A stretch of DNA of 64,000 nucleotides from Gemmatimonadota bacterium (lineage in GTDB: Bacteria > Gemmatimonadota > Gemmatimonadetes > Gemmatimonadales > Gemmatimonadaceae). This document shows positions 1 through 7,563 of this stretch, piece by piece; positions within the stretch are counted from its first letter, which is position 1, and every line of letters begins with the position of its first letter. Where the stretch lies: assembly GCA_028287305.1 (NCBI GenBank), contig JAQBPX010000034.1, positions 96,381 to 160,380 on the forward strand, written 5' to 3'. Below the pieces are notes generated by a model. The model made no database searches. It was not told the origin of the DNA and saw nothing but the letters and a program-made list of their open reading frames with translations. The position numbers and the translations under genes were made by a program.

Positions 1-1
1 A

Positions 2-316
2 TGGACGCCGCCGGTCCTTCGCTCCGTGGCGATCAAGGACGATGGAATCGACGAGGTGATCGGCGCCCTCGACCGCCACTTCGAGTATCTTGAGCGCACG
101 GGCACGCTGCGCGACCGCCGCCGCCGGCGGTTGCGCGAACGGGTGGTGGATGTCGTCGAATCCCGCGTGCGCACCCGGCTCTGGCAGGATGACGAGACCG
201 CTCGCTGGCTCGATGGCCAGCTGCCCGGTCTCGAGAGCGGTGCCACGACTCCCTTCGCAGTGGCCGATGCGCTGCTGGCGCGCAGTGGTGAACAGTTGAC
301 GCGGACTTCGCTATGA
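2..316 (+). CDS. meaB: MeaB/ArgK-type GTPase, C-terminal end (partial)
   Basis: This is the last 104 residues of a MeaB-family GTPase, the chaperone that guards loading of adenosylcobalamin into acyl-CoA mutases. The frame is open from base 2 and begins W-T-P-P-V-L, the conserved segment that follows the GTPase core. An Arg-rich helical arm ([12 protein letters not shown]) typical of the MeaB dimerisation tail follows. The Walker motifs lie upstream of the window, so nucleotide binding cannot be checked. Its stop overlaps the mutase start as ATGA, implying translational coupling. Position beside a B12-dependent mutase supports the call. Confidence 0.85.
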   Translation, partial: WTPPVLRSVAIKDDGIDEVIGALDRHFEYLERTGTLRDRRRRRLRERVVDVVESRVRTRLWQDDETARWLDGQLPGLESGATTPFAVADALLARSGEQLTRTSL

Positions 317-2007
317 CGACGATGCGTGGGCTCGACGAGAGCGACCAGGATACCCGGGCGGAGCTGGAGCGCCTGCGGGCCGAGGTTGCCGCGTGGCGCG
401 CCCGATACGAGAAGGGCGGCAAGCGGGAGCTCGCCTTCGTGAACTCCGGGCACGAGGTCGAACCGGTCTACACGGCGCTCGACGTCGCCGCTGATTCCGC
501 CGAGTCACTCGGCGTGCCGGGCGACTTTCCCTACACGCGCGGCATCCATCCCACGGGCTATCGCGGCAAGCTCTGGACGATGCGCCAGTTCGCCGGCTTC
601 GGCAGCGCGCGCGACACGAACGAGCGCTTCAAGTTCCTGCTCGCGCACGGGCAGACGGGACTCTCGACTGCGTTCGACTTCCCCACGCTGATGGGTTACG
701 ACTCCGATCATCCGCGCTCCGAGGGCGAGGTGGGGAAGACCGGCGTCGCGATCTCGAGCCTGGCGGACATGGAGGTGCTGTTCGACGGCATCCCACTGGA
801 CCAGGTGTCCACGTCCATGACGATCAACGGGCCGGCGATCATCCTCTGGGCATTCTACATCGCGGCGGCGGAGAAGCAGGGCGTGTCGAGCGACAAGCTC
901 CGGGGGACGATCCAGAACGACATCCTCAAGGAGTACATGGCGCAGCACGCGTGGTGCTTCCCCATCGAGCCCGCCATGCGCCTGATCATCGACTGCTTCG
1001 AGTGGGGCGCCACGCATGCACCGCTCTGGAACACGGTGTCGATCTCCGGCTATCACATCCGCGAGGCCGGGGCGACCGCGGTGCAGGAGCTGGCATTCAC
1101 GCTGGCCGACGGCTTCGCGTACGTGCAGCGCGGCGTGGAGCGCGGGCTCGACGTGGACGACTTCGCGCCGCGCCTCTCATTCTTCTGGGACATCCACAAC
1201 GACTTCTTCGAGGAGATCGCGAAGCTTCGCGCGGCACGTCGCATCTGGGCGCGGCACCTGAAGGAGAAGTACGGCGCAAAGAGTCCGCGCTCGTGGGTGA
1301 TGCGATTCCATTCGCAGACGGCAGGCGTGACGCTCACCGCGCAGCAGCCGATGAACAACGTGGTGCGCGTGGCGTACCAGGCGCTCGCCGCCGTGCTCGG
1401 CGGCACGCAGAGCCTCCACACGAACTCCATGGACGAGACGCTCGCGCTGCCGACCGAGAGCGCGGTGCAGGTCGCGCTGCGCACGCAGCAGGTGCTCGCC
1501 TACGAGACCGGCGTTCCGAACGTCATGGATCCGCTCGGCGGTTCGTATTATGTGGAGGCCCTCACCGACCGGATGGAGCGCGAGGCCGAGGCGCTCTTCG
1601 AGCAGATCGAGGAGCAGGGCGGCGTGGTGCGCGGCCTGGAAACCGGCTGGTTCCAGCGCAAGATCGCCGAGAGCGCGGCACGCCAGCAGTGGGAGATCGA
1701 GCAGCATCGCAAGGTGATCGTGGGCGTCAACGAGTTCGTCACCGAGGAGCCAGAGCTGTCGATTCCGTTGTTGCGCATCGGCGAGGAAGTGGCCCGCGAG
1801 CAGGAGCAGCGCCTGAAGCAGGTGCGCGCCGAGCGCGACCAGGCACGCTGCGACGCGGCGCTCGAGGGCCTTCGCAGGGCGGCGGCCGGCAGCGAGAACG
1901 TGTTCCCGCACATCCTGGATGCGGCGCGCGCGTACTGCACGCTCTACGAGATTCGCGCGGCCATGGAGTCGGTGTTCGGCGCCTATCGCGAGCCGGTGTT
2001 CTTCTGA
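313..2007 (+). CDS. Acyl-CoA mutase large subunit, isobutyryl-CoA mutase type
   Basis: This is the substrate-binding TIM-barrel subunit of an adenosylcobalamin-dependent acyl-CoA mutase, 564 residues, without a fused B12 domain (that domain is encoded at 2836). The family is clear from motifs such as [10 protein letters not shown] and [15 protein letters not shown]. In methylmalonyl-CoA mutase a Tyr and an Arg (Y89 and R207 in the Propionibacterium enzyme) bind the substrate carboxylate. Here the aligned residues are Phe93 (WTMRQF) and Gln211 (KEYMAQ), the pair known from isobutyryl-CoA mutase. The Ile/Asp signature of 2-hydroxyisobutyryl-CoA mutase is absent. I infer a substrate without a free carboxylate, such as isobutyryl-CoA. 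The ATG overlaps the meaB stop; a second ATG lies three codons in. Confidence 0.88.
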   Translation: MTTMRGLDESDQDTRAELERLRAEVAAWRARYEKGGKRELAFVNSGHEVEPVYTALDVAADSAESLGVPGDFPYTRGIHPTGYRGKLWTMRQFAGFGSARDTNERFKFLLAHGQTGLSTAFDFPTLMGYDSDHPRSEGEVGKTGVAISSLADMEVLFDGIPLDQVSTSMTINGPAIILWAFYIAAAEKQGVSSDKLRGTIQNDILKEYMAQHAWCFPIEPAMRLIIDCFEWGATHAPLWNTVSISGYHIREAGATAVQELAFTLADGFAYVQRGVERGLDVDDFAPRLSFFWDIHNDFFEEIAKLRAARRIWARHLKEKYGAKSPRSWVMRFHSQTAGVTLTAQQPMNNVVRVAYQALAAVLGGTQSLHTNSMDETLALPTESAVQVALRTQQVLAYETGVPNVMDPLGGSYYVEALTDRMEREAEALFEQIEEQGGVVRGLETGWFQRKIAESAARQQWEIEQHRKVIVGVNEFVTEEPELSIPLLRIGEEVAREQEQRLKQVRAERDQARCDAALEGLRRAAAGSENVFPHILDAARAYCTLYEIRAAMESVFGAYREPVFF

Positions 2008-2825
2008 GCGCACGCAAGAAGGGCGCAAAGCCGGCCGGCGGCTCACAGGAATGGTGGGCGTCGTACTTCGACACCCACTACCTGCTCGAGTACGAGCCGG
2101 TGTTCACGCTCGAGCGCGACCGGCACGAGGTCTCGCGACTGCTCGAGGTGCTCGCGCTCCCCTCGGGCGCACGGGTGCTCGACTGCCCGTGCGGACAGGG
2201 ACGTCACGCGCACCTGCTCGCCGAGGCGGGCTTCGACGTGGACGGCGTGGACTTCTCGAAGGAGCTGCTGGCGAAGGCGAAGGAGCGTGGCACCGGCAAG
2301 CGACTGCGCTACACCCGCGCCGACATGCGCCAGCTTCCGGCGAAATGGACGGGGCGCTTCGATGCGGTCGTCAACCTCTTCACGTCGTTCGGCTTCTTCA
2401 TGGACCCCGCCGAGGATCGCCGGGTGATCGCCGAGTTTGCGCGCGTGCTGGCGCCGGGTGGCACCCTGGTCTGGCACGGCGGCAACCGCGACGGCGTGAT
2501 GGCGTCGTTCCTCACGCGCGACTGGTGGCGGACGCAGGACGGGACCATCATCGCGCAGGAGCGCAGCTTCGATCCACTCTCCGGCGTGCTGAGCATCGAG
2601 TCCAACTGGGCGGGGAAGCGGGGCACCGGCACGCGCGAGCATCGCATCCGGCTGTACACGCCCACGCGCCTCGCGGAGCTCTGCGCGGAAGTCGGGCTGA
2701 TCGTGGAGGAGGCCTACGAGGCCTGGAGCGAGCGCCCACTCCGTCGCAATTCCTCGGAAATGCTGCTGGTGGCCCGCAAGCCCGGGCGGGCGCTTCCGTT
2801 GCCCGTCCGCGCCCGCTCCCGCTAA
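2004..2825 (+). CDS. Class I SAM-dependent methyltransferase (probable CTG start)
   Basis: A soluble methyltransferase of about 273 residues. Motif I is plain ([13 protein letters not shown], near residue 55), followed by an acidic strand end (VDGVDFS) and the post-motif [13 protein letters not shown]. The N-terminal stretch [18 protein letters not shown] resembles the usual start of this group and lies upstream of any ATG, GTG or TTG in frame; the first such codon is GTG at 2100, which would delete it. A CTG at 2004 overlaps the mutase stop as CTGA and gives a sensible N-terminus. The substrate is unknown. It sits between the two mutase subunit genes and is probably co-transcribed with them; why is not evident. 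The start is uncertain, the coding frame is not. Confidence 0.78.
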   Translation: MSARKKGAKPAGGSQEWWASYFDTHYLLEYEPVFTLERDRHEVSRLLEVLALPSGARVLDCPCGQGRHAHLLAEAGFDVDGVDFSKELLAKAKERGTGKRLRYTRADMRQLPAKWTGRFDAVVNLFTSFGFFMDPAEDRRVIAEFARVLAPGGTLVWHGGNRDGVMASFLTRDWWRTQDGTIIAQERSFDPLSGVLSIESNWAGKRGTGTREHRIRLYTPTRLAELCAEVGLIVEEAYEAWSERPLRRNSSEMLLVARKPGRALPLPVRARSR

Positions 2826-2828
2826 CTT
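2799..2828 (+). promoter_or_regulatory. Candidate promoter of the B12-subunit gene
   Basis: TTGCCC (2799-2804), an 18-base spacer and TAACTT (2823-2828) stand directly before the ATG at 2836. Only seven bases separate the -10 box from the start codon, so a transcript from here would be leaderless or nearly so. The site lies inside the methyltransferase 3' end. The -10 form TAnnTT recurs at other promoters in this window. Confidence 0.4.
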
Positions 2829-2835
2829 CGTCCCC

Positions 2836-3246
2836 ATGCGACCCATTCGCGTTCTCGTCGCCAAGCCGGGCCTCGATGGCCACGACCGCGGCGCCAAGGT
2901 CGTCGCCGCCGCGCTGCGCGACGCCGGCATGGAAGTGATCTACACCGGCCTCCACCAGACGCCGGAGATGATCGCGACCGCGGCCGTGCAGGAGGACGTG
3001 GACGTCGTGGGCCTCTCGATCCTCAGCGGCGCCCACATGACGCTCTTTCCGCGCGTGCGCGAGCTGCTCGCCGCGCAGGGACGCGACGACATCCTGATGA
3101 CCGGCGGCGGCATCATCCCGAAGGAAGACATGGAAGAGCTGCGGCGTATCGGCGTCGGCACGCTCTTCGGTCCCGGCACGCCCACCGCGGCGCTGATCGA
3201 TTACATCCGCGAGTGGTTCGCGGAGCGGGAACGGCAGGGCGCCTGA
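2836..3246 (+). CDS. Acyl-CoA mutase small subunit, B12-binding
   Basis: A 136-residue free-standing cobalamin-binding domain. It has the base-off/His-on motif DGHDRG with the cobalt-ligating His at residue 16, then the SIL segment and the GGGIIP loop that hold the nucleotide tail. The length matches stand-alone small subunits such as IcmB or the archaeal methylmalonyl-CoA mutase small chain. It should pair with the large subunit at 313, with MeaB as chaperone. An intervening methyltransferase separates the two subunit genes, which is unusual. No clear Shine-Dalgarno precedes the ATG; see the promoter placed just upstream. Confidence 0.9.
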   Translation: MRPIRVLVAKPGLDGHDRGAKVVAAALRDAGMEVIYTGLHQTPEMIATAAVQEDVDVVGLSILSGAHMTLFPRVRELLAAQGRDDILMTGGGIIPKEDMEELRRIGVGTLFGPGTPTAALIDYIREWFAERERQGA

Positions 3247-3250
3247 TCCC

Positions 3251-4861
3251 GTGACCTCTCGCCTTCGTGCGCTCAGCGCCGAGCTGCGCGAGCTCGAGGC
3301 GCGACTGCGCCAGGGCGGCGGGCCGGAGAAGATCGAGCGGCAGCACAAGCAGGGAAAGCTCACGGCGCGCGAGCGCGTCGAGCGGCTCTGCGATCCGCAG
3401 TCGCGCTTCCTCGAGGTGGGGCTCCTCGTGGCGTACGACCAGTACGAGAGCCAGGCGCCCGGCGCCGGCGTGGTCACCGGCATTGCGGTAGTGGAAGGGC
3501 GCGAGTGCGTCATCGTCGCCAACGACGCCACGGTCAAGGCGGGATCGTGGTGGCCCGAGACCATTCGCAAGATCCTCCGCGCGCAGGAGATCGCGATGCG
3601 CTGCCGCATCCCGATCCTCTACCTCGTGGATTCCGCGGGCGTGAACCTCCCGTACCAGGGCGGCGTGTTCCCCGGCCAGTATGGTGCCGCGCGCATCTTC
3701 TACTACAACTCGATCATGCGGCGCTACCTGCGGATCCCGCAGCTCGCCGCCGTGATGGGCCCCTGCATCGCCGGCGGTGCGTACCTGCCCGCGCTCTCGG
3801 ACCTGATCATCATGGTCAAGGGCACGTCGTTCATGGGCCTCGGCGGCTCGAACCTGGTGAAGGGCGCCACCGGCCAGGTGATCGACGGCGAGACGCTCGG
3901 CGGCGCGGTGACCCACACCGAAGTGAGCGGGGTGGCGCACTACACCGCCGAGGATGACGACGACTGCATCGAGCAGCTGCGCGCGCTCGTGAAGAAGCTG
4001 CCGACGCCGGCGGGGGCGCAGTCCGATGTCGGCGCGCGCTCTGCCGCCCCCGACAGCGTGCGGCTGTACGACGTGCTGCCCGCCGATCACCGCATGCAGT
4101 ACGACATGCACGAGGTGCTGAAGGCAATCGTCGACGATGGCGTCAGCGAGTTCCAGGCGCAGCTCGCGCGCGAGATCATCTGCGGCGACGCAACGATCGA
4201 CGGGCTGCCGGTCGGCATCATCGCGAACCAGCGCGGCCTGATCAAGGGTCGTGCGGGGGAGAAGCCGCGCTTCGGCGGGATCATCTACGCCGAAAGCGCG
4301 GAGAAGGTGGCCTTCTTCATCGACCGCTGCGACCGGCAGGGCATCCCGCTCCTCTTCGTCCAGGACGTCTCGGGATTCATGGTGGGTCCCGAGGCCGAGC
4401 ATGAGGGAATCATCCGCGCGGGCGCACGGTTCGTGGAGGCCATGGCCACCGCGCGCGTGCCGAAGATCGTCCTCACGGTGAACCACGCCTCGGGTGCCGG
4501 CTACTACGCGATGGCCGGGCAGGGATTCGATCCCGACTTCATCTTCAGCTGGCCTACTGGTCGCATGGCAGTGATGGAAGGAGAGGCCGCCGTCCAGGCG
4601 GTGCATGCGCCCTCCATCGACAATGCGAAGAAGGCCGGCAAGCCGCTCGACGCCGACGTCCAGCAGGCGATCGAGGAGATGCGCGCCGACTACGAGCACC
4701 AGCTCGATGCGCGCTACGCCGCGGCCCGTGGCTACGTGGACACGCTGATCTATCCCGAGGAAACGCGCGACGTGCTCGCCTTCGCATTGCGCGCCGCTCG
4801 CCGAAATGCCGGCCCGCACCTGGGCGCCTTCGTCCTTCCCGCACACTCCTTCGACGCATGA
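3251..4861 (+). CDS. Acyl-CoA carboxylase carboxyltransferase (beta) subunit
   Basis: A 536-residue biotin-dependent carboxyltransferase with the two crotonase-like halves of the MCC/PCC beta family. Oxyanion glycine motifs are visible in both halves: [15 protein letters not shown] near residue 173 and [13 protein letters not shown] near residue 412. The text YQGGVFPGQ and TGQVI resembles methylcrotonyl- and geranyl-CoA carboxylase beta chains (AtuC/LiuB) more than propionyl-CoA carboxylase. No biotin carboxylase or biotin carrier gene is in the window, so the alpha subunit must be encoded elsewhere. The start is GTG, four bases after the B12-subunit stop. The following gene overlaps as ATGA. 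Substrate is inferred only from the neighbours. Confidence 0.87.
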   Translation: MTSRLRALSAELRELEARLRQGGGPEKIERQHKQGKLTARERVERLCDPQSRFLEVGLLVAYDQYESQAPGAGVVTGIAVVEGRECVIVANDATVKAGSWWPETIRKILRAQEIAMRCRIPILYLVDSAGVNLPYQGGVFPGQYGAARIFYYNSIMRRYLRIPQLAAVMGPCIAGGAYLPALSDLIIMVKGTSFMGLGGSNLVKGATGQVIDGETLGGAVTHTEVSGVAHYTAEDDDDCIEQLRALVKKLPTPAGAQSDVGARSAAPDSVRLYDVLPADHRMQYDMHEVLKAIVDDGVSEFQAQLAREIICGDATIDGLPVGIIANQRGLIKGRAGEKPRFGGIIYAESAEKVAFFIDRCDRQGIPLLFVQDVSGFMVGPEAEHEGIIRAGARFVEAMATARVPKIVLTVNHASGAGYYAMAGQGFDPDFIFSWPTGRMAVMEGEAAVQAVHAPSIDNAKKAGKPLDADVQQAIEEMRADYEHQLDARYAAARGYVDTLIYPEETRDVLAFALRAARRNAGPHLGAFVLPAHSFDA

Positions 4862-6222
4862 CAAAGAAGATTCGAGTCGCCTCTGGCCAGGGATTCTGGG
4901 GCGACTGGCTCGAGGCGCCGCGTCGCCAGGTGGAAGGCGGTCCCGTGGACTACCTGATGCTCGACTACCTGGCCGAGGTCACCATGTCCATCCTCCAGAA
5001 GCAGAAGGAGCGCGACCCGAACATGGGCTACGCGCGCGACTTCATCGGGGCCATGGAGAGCGTGATGACGGCGGTCACCGAGCGCGGCGTGAAGGTCATC
5101 GCCAACGCCGGCGGCGTGAACCCGCCCGCGTGCGCCGACGCGATCCTCGCGCTCGCCGACAAGCTCGGCGTGCGCGGCAAGCTCAAGGTCGGCGTGGTGA
5201 CGGGCGACGACCTGCTCCCGCGCCTCGACGAGCTGATCGCGAGCGGCCATGCGCTCAGCAACATGGACACGGGCGAGCCACTGAGCACCGTCCGCGACCG
5301 CGTGCTCTCGGCCAACGCCTACATCGGGTCCACGCCCATCGTGCAGGCGCTCTCGCAGGGCGCGCAGGTGGTGATCACGGGCCGCTCGACGGATACCGCG
5401 CTCACGATGGCGCCGCTCCGCTACGAGTTCGGGTGGAAGGCGGACGACTGGAATCGCCTCGCGGCGGGAATCATCGCGGGCCACATCCTCGAGTGCGGCG
5501 CGCAATCCTCCGGCGGCAACTGCCTCTACGACTGGCAAAACATTCCCGACCTCGCGGATGTCGGCTATCCGATCGCCGAGGCGAGCGAGGACGGCACCTT
5601 CGTGATCTACAAGCACCCGAACACGGGTGGCCGGATCAACGTGCCCAGCGTCACCGAGCAGCTCGTGTACGAGATGGGCGATCCGCACACGTACATCACG
5701 CCCGACGTGGTGGCGGACTTCACGAGCATTCGCGTGTCGACAGACGGCGAGAATCGAGTGAAGGTGCATGGCATCGTCGGGCGCGAGGCGACCGACAAGC
5801 TGAAGGTCTCCATCGCCTATCGCAGCGGCTTCAAGGCGGTCGGCACGCTGGTGTACTCGTGGCCGGATGCCATGCCGAAGGCGGAGCTGGCGGATCGCGT
5901 GCTGCGCGAGCGCCTCGAGCGGCTGGGGCTCAAGTTCGACCACATCCTCACGGAATTCGTGGGCGTGAATTCCACGCACGGCCCGCTCGCGGGCTCGCCG
6001 GCCAGGGACATTCCGGAGGTGCAGTTCAGGATAGGCGTTCGCTCGAACTCGAGGACCGACGTCGAACGGTTTACGCGCGAGCTCGCGCCCCTGGTGCTCA
6101 ACGGCCCGCCGAGCGTCACCGGATTCGCCGGCGGGCGCCCGAAGGTCGAGGAGATCGTGGCCTACTGGCCCGCCCTCGTGGACAAGACGGTCGTCACCCC
6201 ACAGGTGGAGGTGCGCTCATGA
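4858..6222 (+). CDS. AtuA-like acyclic terpene utilization family protein (DUF1446)
   Basis: A 454-residue protein matching the AtuA/DUF1446 family: [14 protein letters not shown] at the N-terminus, then [17 protein letters not shown], a long STDTA segment, and GNCLYDW. The family accompanies geranyl-CoA or leucine-type acyl-CoA degradation genes, but its biochemical activity is not established. In several relatives a small ferredoxin-fold domain is fused at the C-terminus; here that piece is the next gene, joined by an ATGA overlap. The start ATG overlaps the carboxyltransferase stop. I infer a role in the same CoA-ester pathway. No signal peptide or membrane segment is seen. Confidence 0.82.
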   Translation: MTKKIRVASGQGFWGDWLEAPRRQVEGGPVDYLMLDYLAEVTMSILQKQKERDPNMGYARDFIGAMESVMTAVTERGVKVIANAGGVNPPACADAILALADKLGVRGKLKVGVVTGDDLLPRLDELIASGHALSNMDTGEPLSTVRDRVLSANAYIGSTPIVQALSQGAQVVITGRSTDTALTMAPLRYEFGWKADDWNRLAAGIIAGHILECGAQSSGGNCLYDWQNIPDLADVGYPIAEASEDGTFVIYKHPNTGGRINVPSVTEQLVYEMGDPHTYITPDVVADFTSIRVSTDGENRVKVHGIVGREATDKLKVSIAYRSGFKAVGTLVYSWPDAMPKAELADRVLRERLERLGLKFDHILTEFVGVNSTHGPLAGSPARDIPEVQFRIGVRSNSRTDVERFTRELAPLVLNGPPSVTGFAGGRPKVEEIVAYWPALVDKTVVTPQVEVRS

Positions 6223-6575
6223 AGGTGCGACTGGTGGACCTCGCGCACACGCGCAGCGGTGACAAGGGTGACACCGCCAACGTCGGCGTGATCGCGCTGC
6301 GCCCGGAGTGGTACCCCGTGATCAGCGCGCAGCTCACGCGCGAGCGCGTGGCCGCTCACTTCAAGGGGATGATCGACGGCGACGTGGAGCGCTTCGAGCT
6401 GCCCAACCTCAACGCACTCAACTTCCTGCTGCACGGCGCGCTCGACGGCGGCGGCACGCTCTCGCTCAAGACCGACGCGCAGGGCAAGGTGTACTCCACC
6501 GCGCTGCTCCGCATGGTGCTCGACGTGCCCGATGCCGAAGCGAAGGCGGCCGGCATGCCCGAGGCGCCGCGATGA
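6219..6575 (+). CDS. Small AtuA C-terminal-like protein (ferredoxin-fold domain)
   Basis: A 118-residue protein beginning [21 protein letters not shown], which is the hallmark of the small domain found at the C-terminus of fused AtuA proteins. It continues with VAAHFKG and a conserved [17 protein letters not shown]. It overlaps the AtuA-like gene and the crotonase gene by ATGA on both sides, so the three should be translated in fixed ratio. The likeliest reading is a separately encoded partner subunit of the AtuA-like protein. Its activity is unknown. Confidence 0.78.
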   Translation: MKVRLVDLAHTRSGDKGDTANVGVIALRPEWYPVISAQLTRERVAAHFKGMIDGDVERFELPNLNALNFLLHGALDGGGTLSLKTDAQGKVYSTALLRMVLDVPDAEAKAAGMPEAPR

Positions 6576-7360
6576 CGGAGCCCACCAACGGCGTGCGCGT
6601 CGAGAAGTCGGGGATCGTGGGGCGCGTGATCATGGACCGCCCCGCGAAGCGCAATGCGCTCGACCGCGCGAGCACGGAGGCGATGCTCGAGGGCCTCGGC
6701 GCTCTGGAGCGCGATCCGGCTGTGCGCATCATCCTCGTCACCGGCGAGGGCCCGGACTTCTGCGTGGGGATGGACCCGCGCGCCGCGCTCGCGATGTCGG
6801 AGGCCACGCCGGAGGAAGCGCGCGAGGACGTGGAAGTCGCGGGACGGTTGCTGCTCACCATTCGCGCGCTCATGAAGCCCGTCGTCTGCGCCGTGCATGG
6901 CCGCGCGCTCGGACTCGGCGCCGCGATCGCGATCGCTGCCGACATGGTGCTCGCGCACCAGGACGCCGAGTTCGGCTTTCCCGAGGTGCGCTTCGGCTCG
7001 GTGCCCGCAATGGCAATGACGCTGCTGCGTCGGGCCGTGGGAGAGAAGCAGGGGGCCGACCTGGTGCTTACGGGCCGCATCGTGGACGCGGAGGAGGCCG
7101 GGCGCATCGGGCTCTGCAGCCGCGTGCTCACCGCCGCGACGTTCGAGGACGAGACGGCCGCCGTGCTCGCCGGCCTTGCCCGCAGCTCCGTGACGGCGCT
7201 CGCGCTCACCAAGTGGCTCTATTACAAGCTCGACACCATGACCTTCGACGACGGCGTGGCCGCCGCGGTGGTGACCGGCGTGGAAGCGCGCAGCACCGAT
7301 GACTTCAAGTCGGGGATGAAGCGCGCGCTGGAGGAGAGCCTGAAGGCAGGGCAGGGATGA
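6572..7360 (+). CDS. Enoyl-CoA hydratase/isomerase family protein
   Basis: A 262-residue crotonase-fold enzyme. Family marks are MDRPAKRNALDRAS near the N-terminus, GEGPDFCVGMD, the oxyanion loop AVHGRALGLGAAIA and EFGFPEVRFG. Of the two catalytic glutamates of rat enoyl-CoA hydratase (E144, E164), only the second is kept (E138, in FPEV); the first is Ala118. Single-Glu relatives include isomerases, hydrolases and specialised hydratases, so plain hydratase activity is not assured. By position it could take the AtuE/methylglutaconyl-CoA hydratase role after the carboxylase. Coupled to its neighbours by ATGA on both sides. Confidence 0.82.
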   Translation: MTEPTNGVRVEKSGIVGRVIMDRPAKRNALDRASTEAMLEGLGALERDPAVRIILVTGEGPDFCVGMDPRAALAMSEATPEEAREDVEVAGRLLLTIRALMKPVVCAVHGRALGLGAAIAIAADMVLAHQDAEFGFPEVRFGSVPAMAMTLLRRAVGEKQGADLVLTGRIVDAEEAGRIGLCSRVLTAATFEDETAAVLAGLARSSVTALALTKWLYYKLDTMTFDDGVAAAVVTGVEARSTDDFKSGMKRALEESLKAGQG

Positions 7361-7524
7361 ACCGCAGGACGCAGCTGACGCTCGCGCTCGCTGCCGTCGG
7401 CATTGCCGTCTGGGGATTCGGCGCGAGGGTCGACGACCAGCGCTTCCGCTGGGCCGGGATCATCGTGCTCGCGCTGGCAGCCCTCTCCCGGTTCGTGGCG
7501 AGGCGGGGCGACAGCGTCGAATAG
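7357..7524 (+). CDS. Small two-helix membrane protein, hypothetical
   Basis: A 55-residue protein starting at the ATGA overlap with the crotonase stop. It has a short basic start (MNRRTQ), a hydrophobic helix (LTLALAAVGIAVWGFGA), a charged turn (RVDDQRFRW) and a second helix (AGIIVLALAALSRFVA), ending RRGDSVE. This is a helical hairpin inner-membrane protein in appearance. I do not recognise the family. It closes the mutase/Atu gene run. Overlap with the gene before and a sensible two-helix pattern are the only support. Confidence 0.55.
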   Translation: MNRRTQLTLALAAVGIAVWGFGARVDDQRFRWAGIIVLALAALSRFVARRGDSVE

Positions 7525-7563
7525 CACCCCGGGCGCGGCGTAAGTCGTTATATTCAAAGGCTT

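Noticed and set aside
951..2003. Long reading frame upstream of and joined to the methyltransferase, overlapping the mutase gene
   Set aside because: The text is Arg/Gly/Ala-rich with no family features and mirrors the mutase in another frame. Only the part from about 2004 is a protein.
313..2007. Annotation as methylmalonyl-CoA mutase
   Set aside because: The carboxylate-binding Tyr and Arg are Phe and Gln, the pattern of isobutyryl-CoA mutase.
3113..4864. 583-codon open frame antisense to the carboxyltransferase
   Set aside because: Typical shadow in high-GC DNA: low complexity His/Arg/Val text opposite a well-conserved gene.
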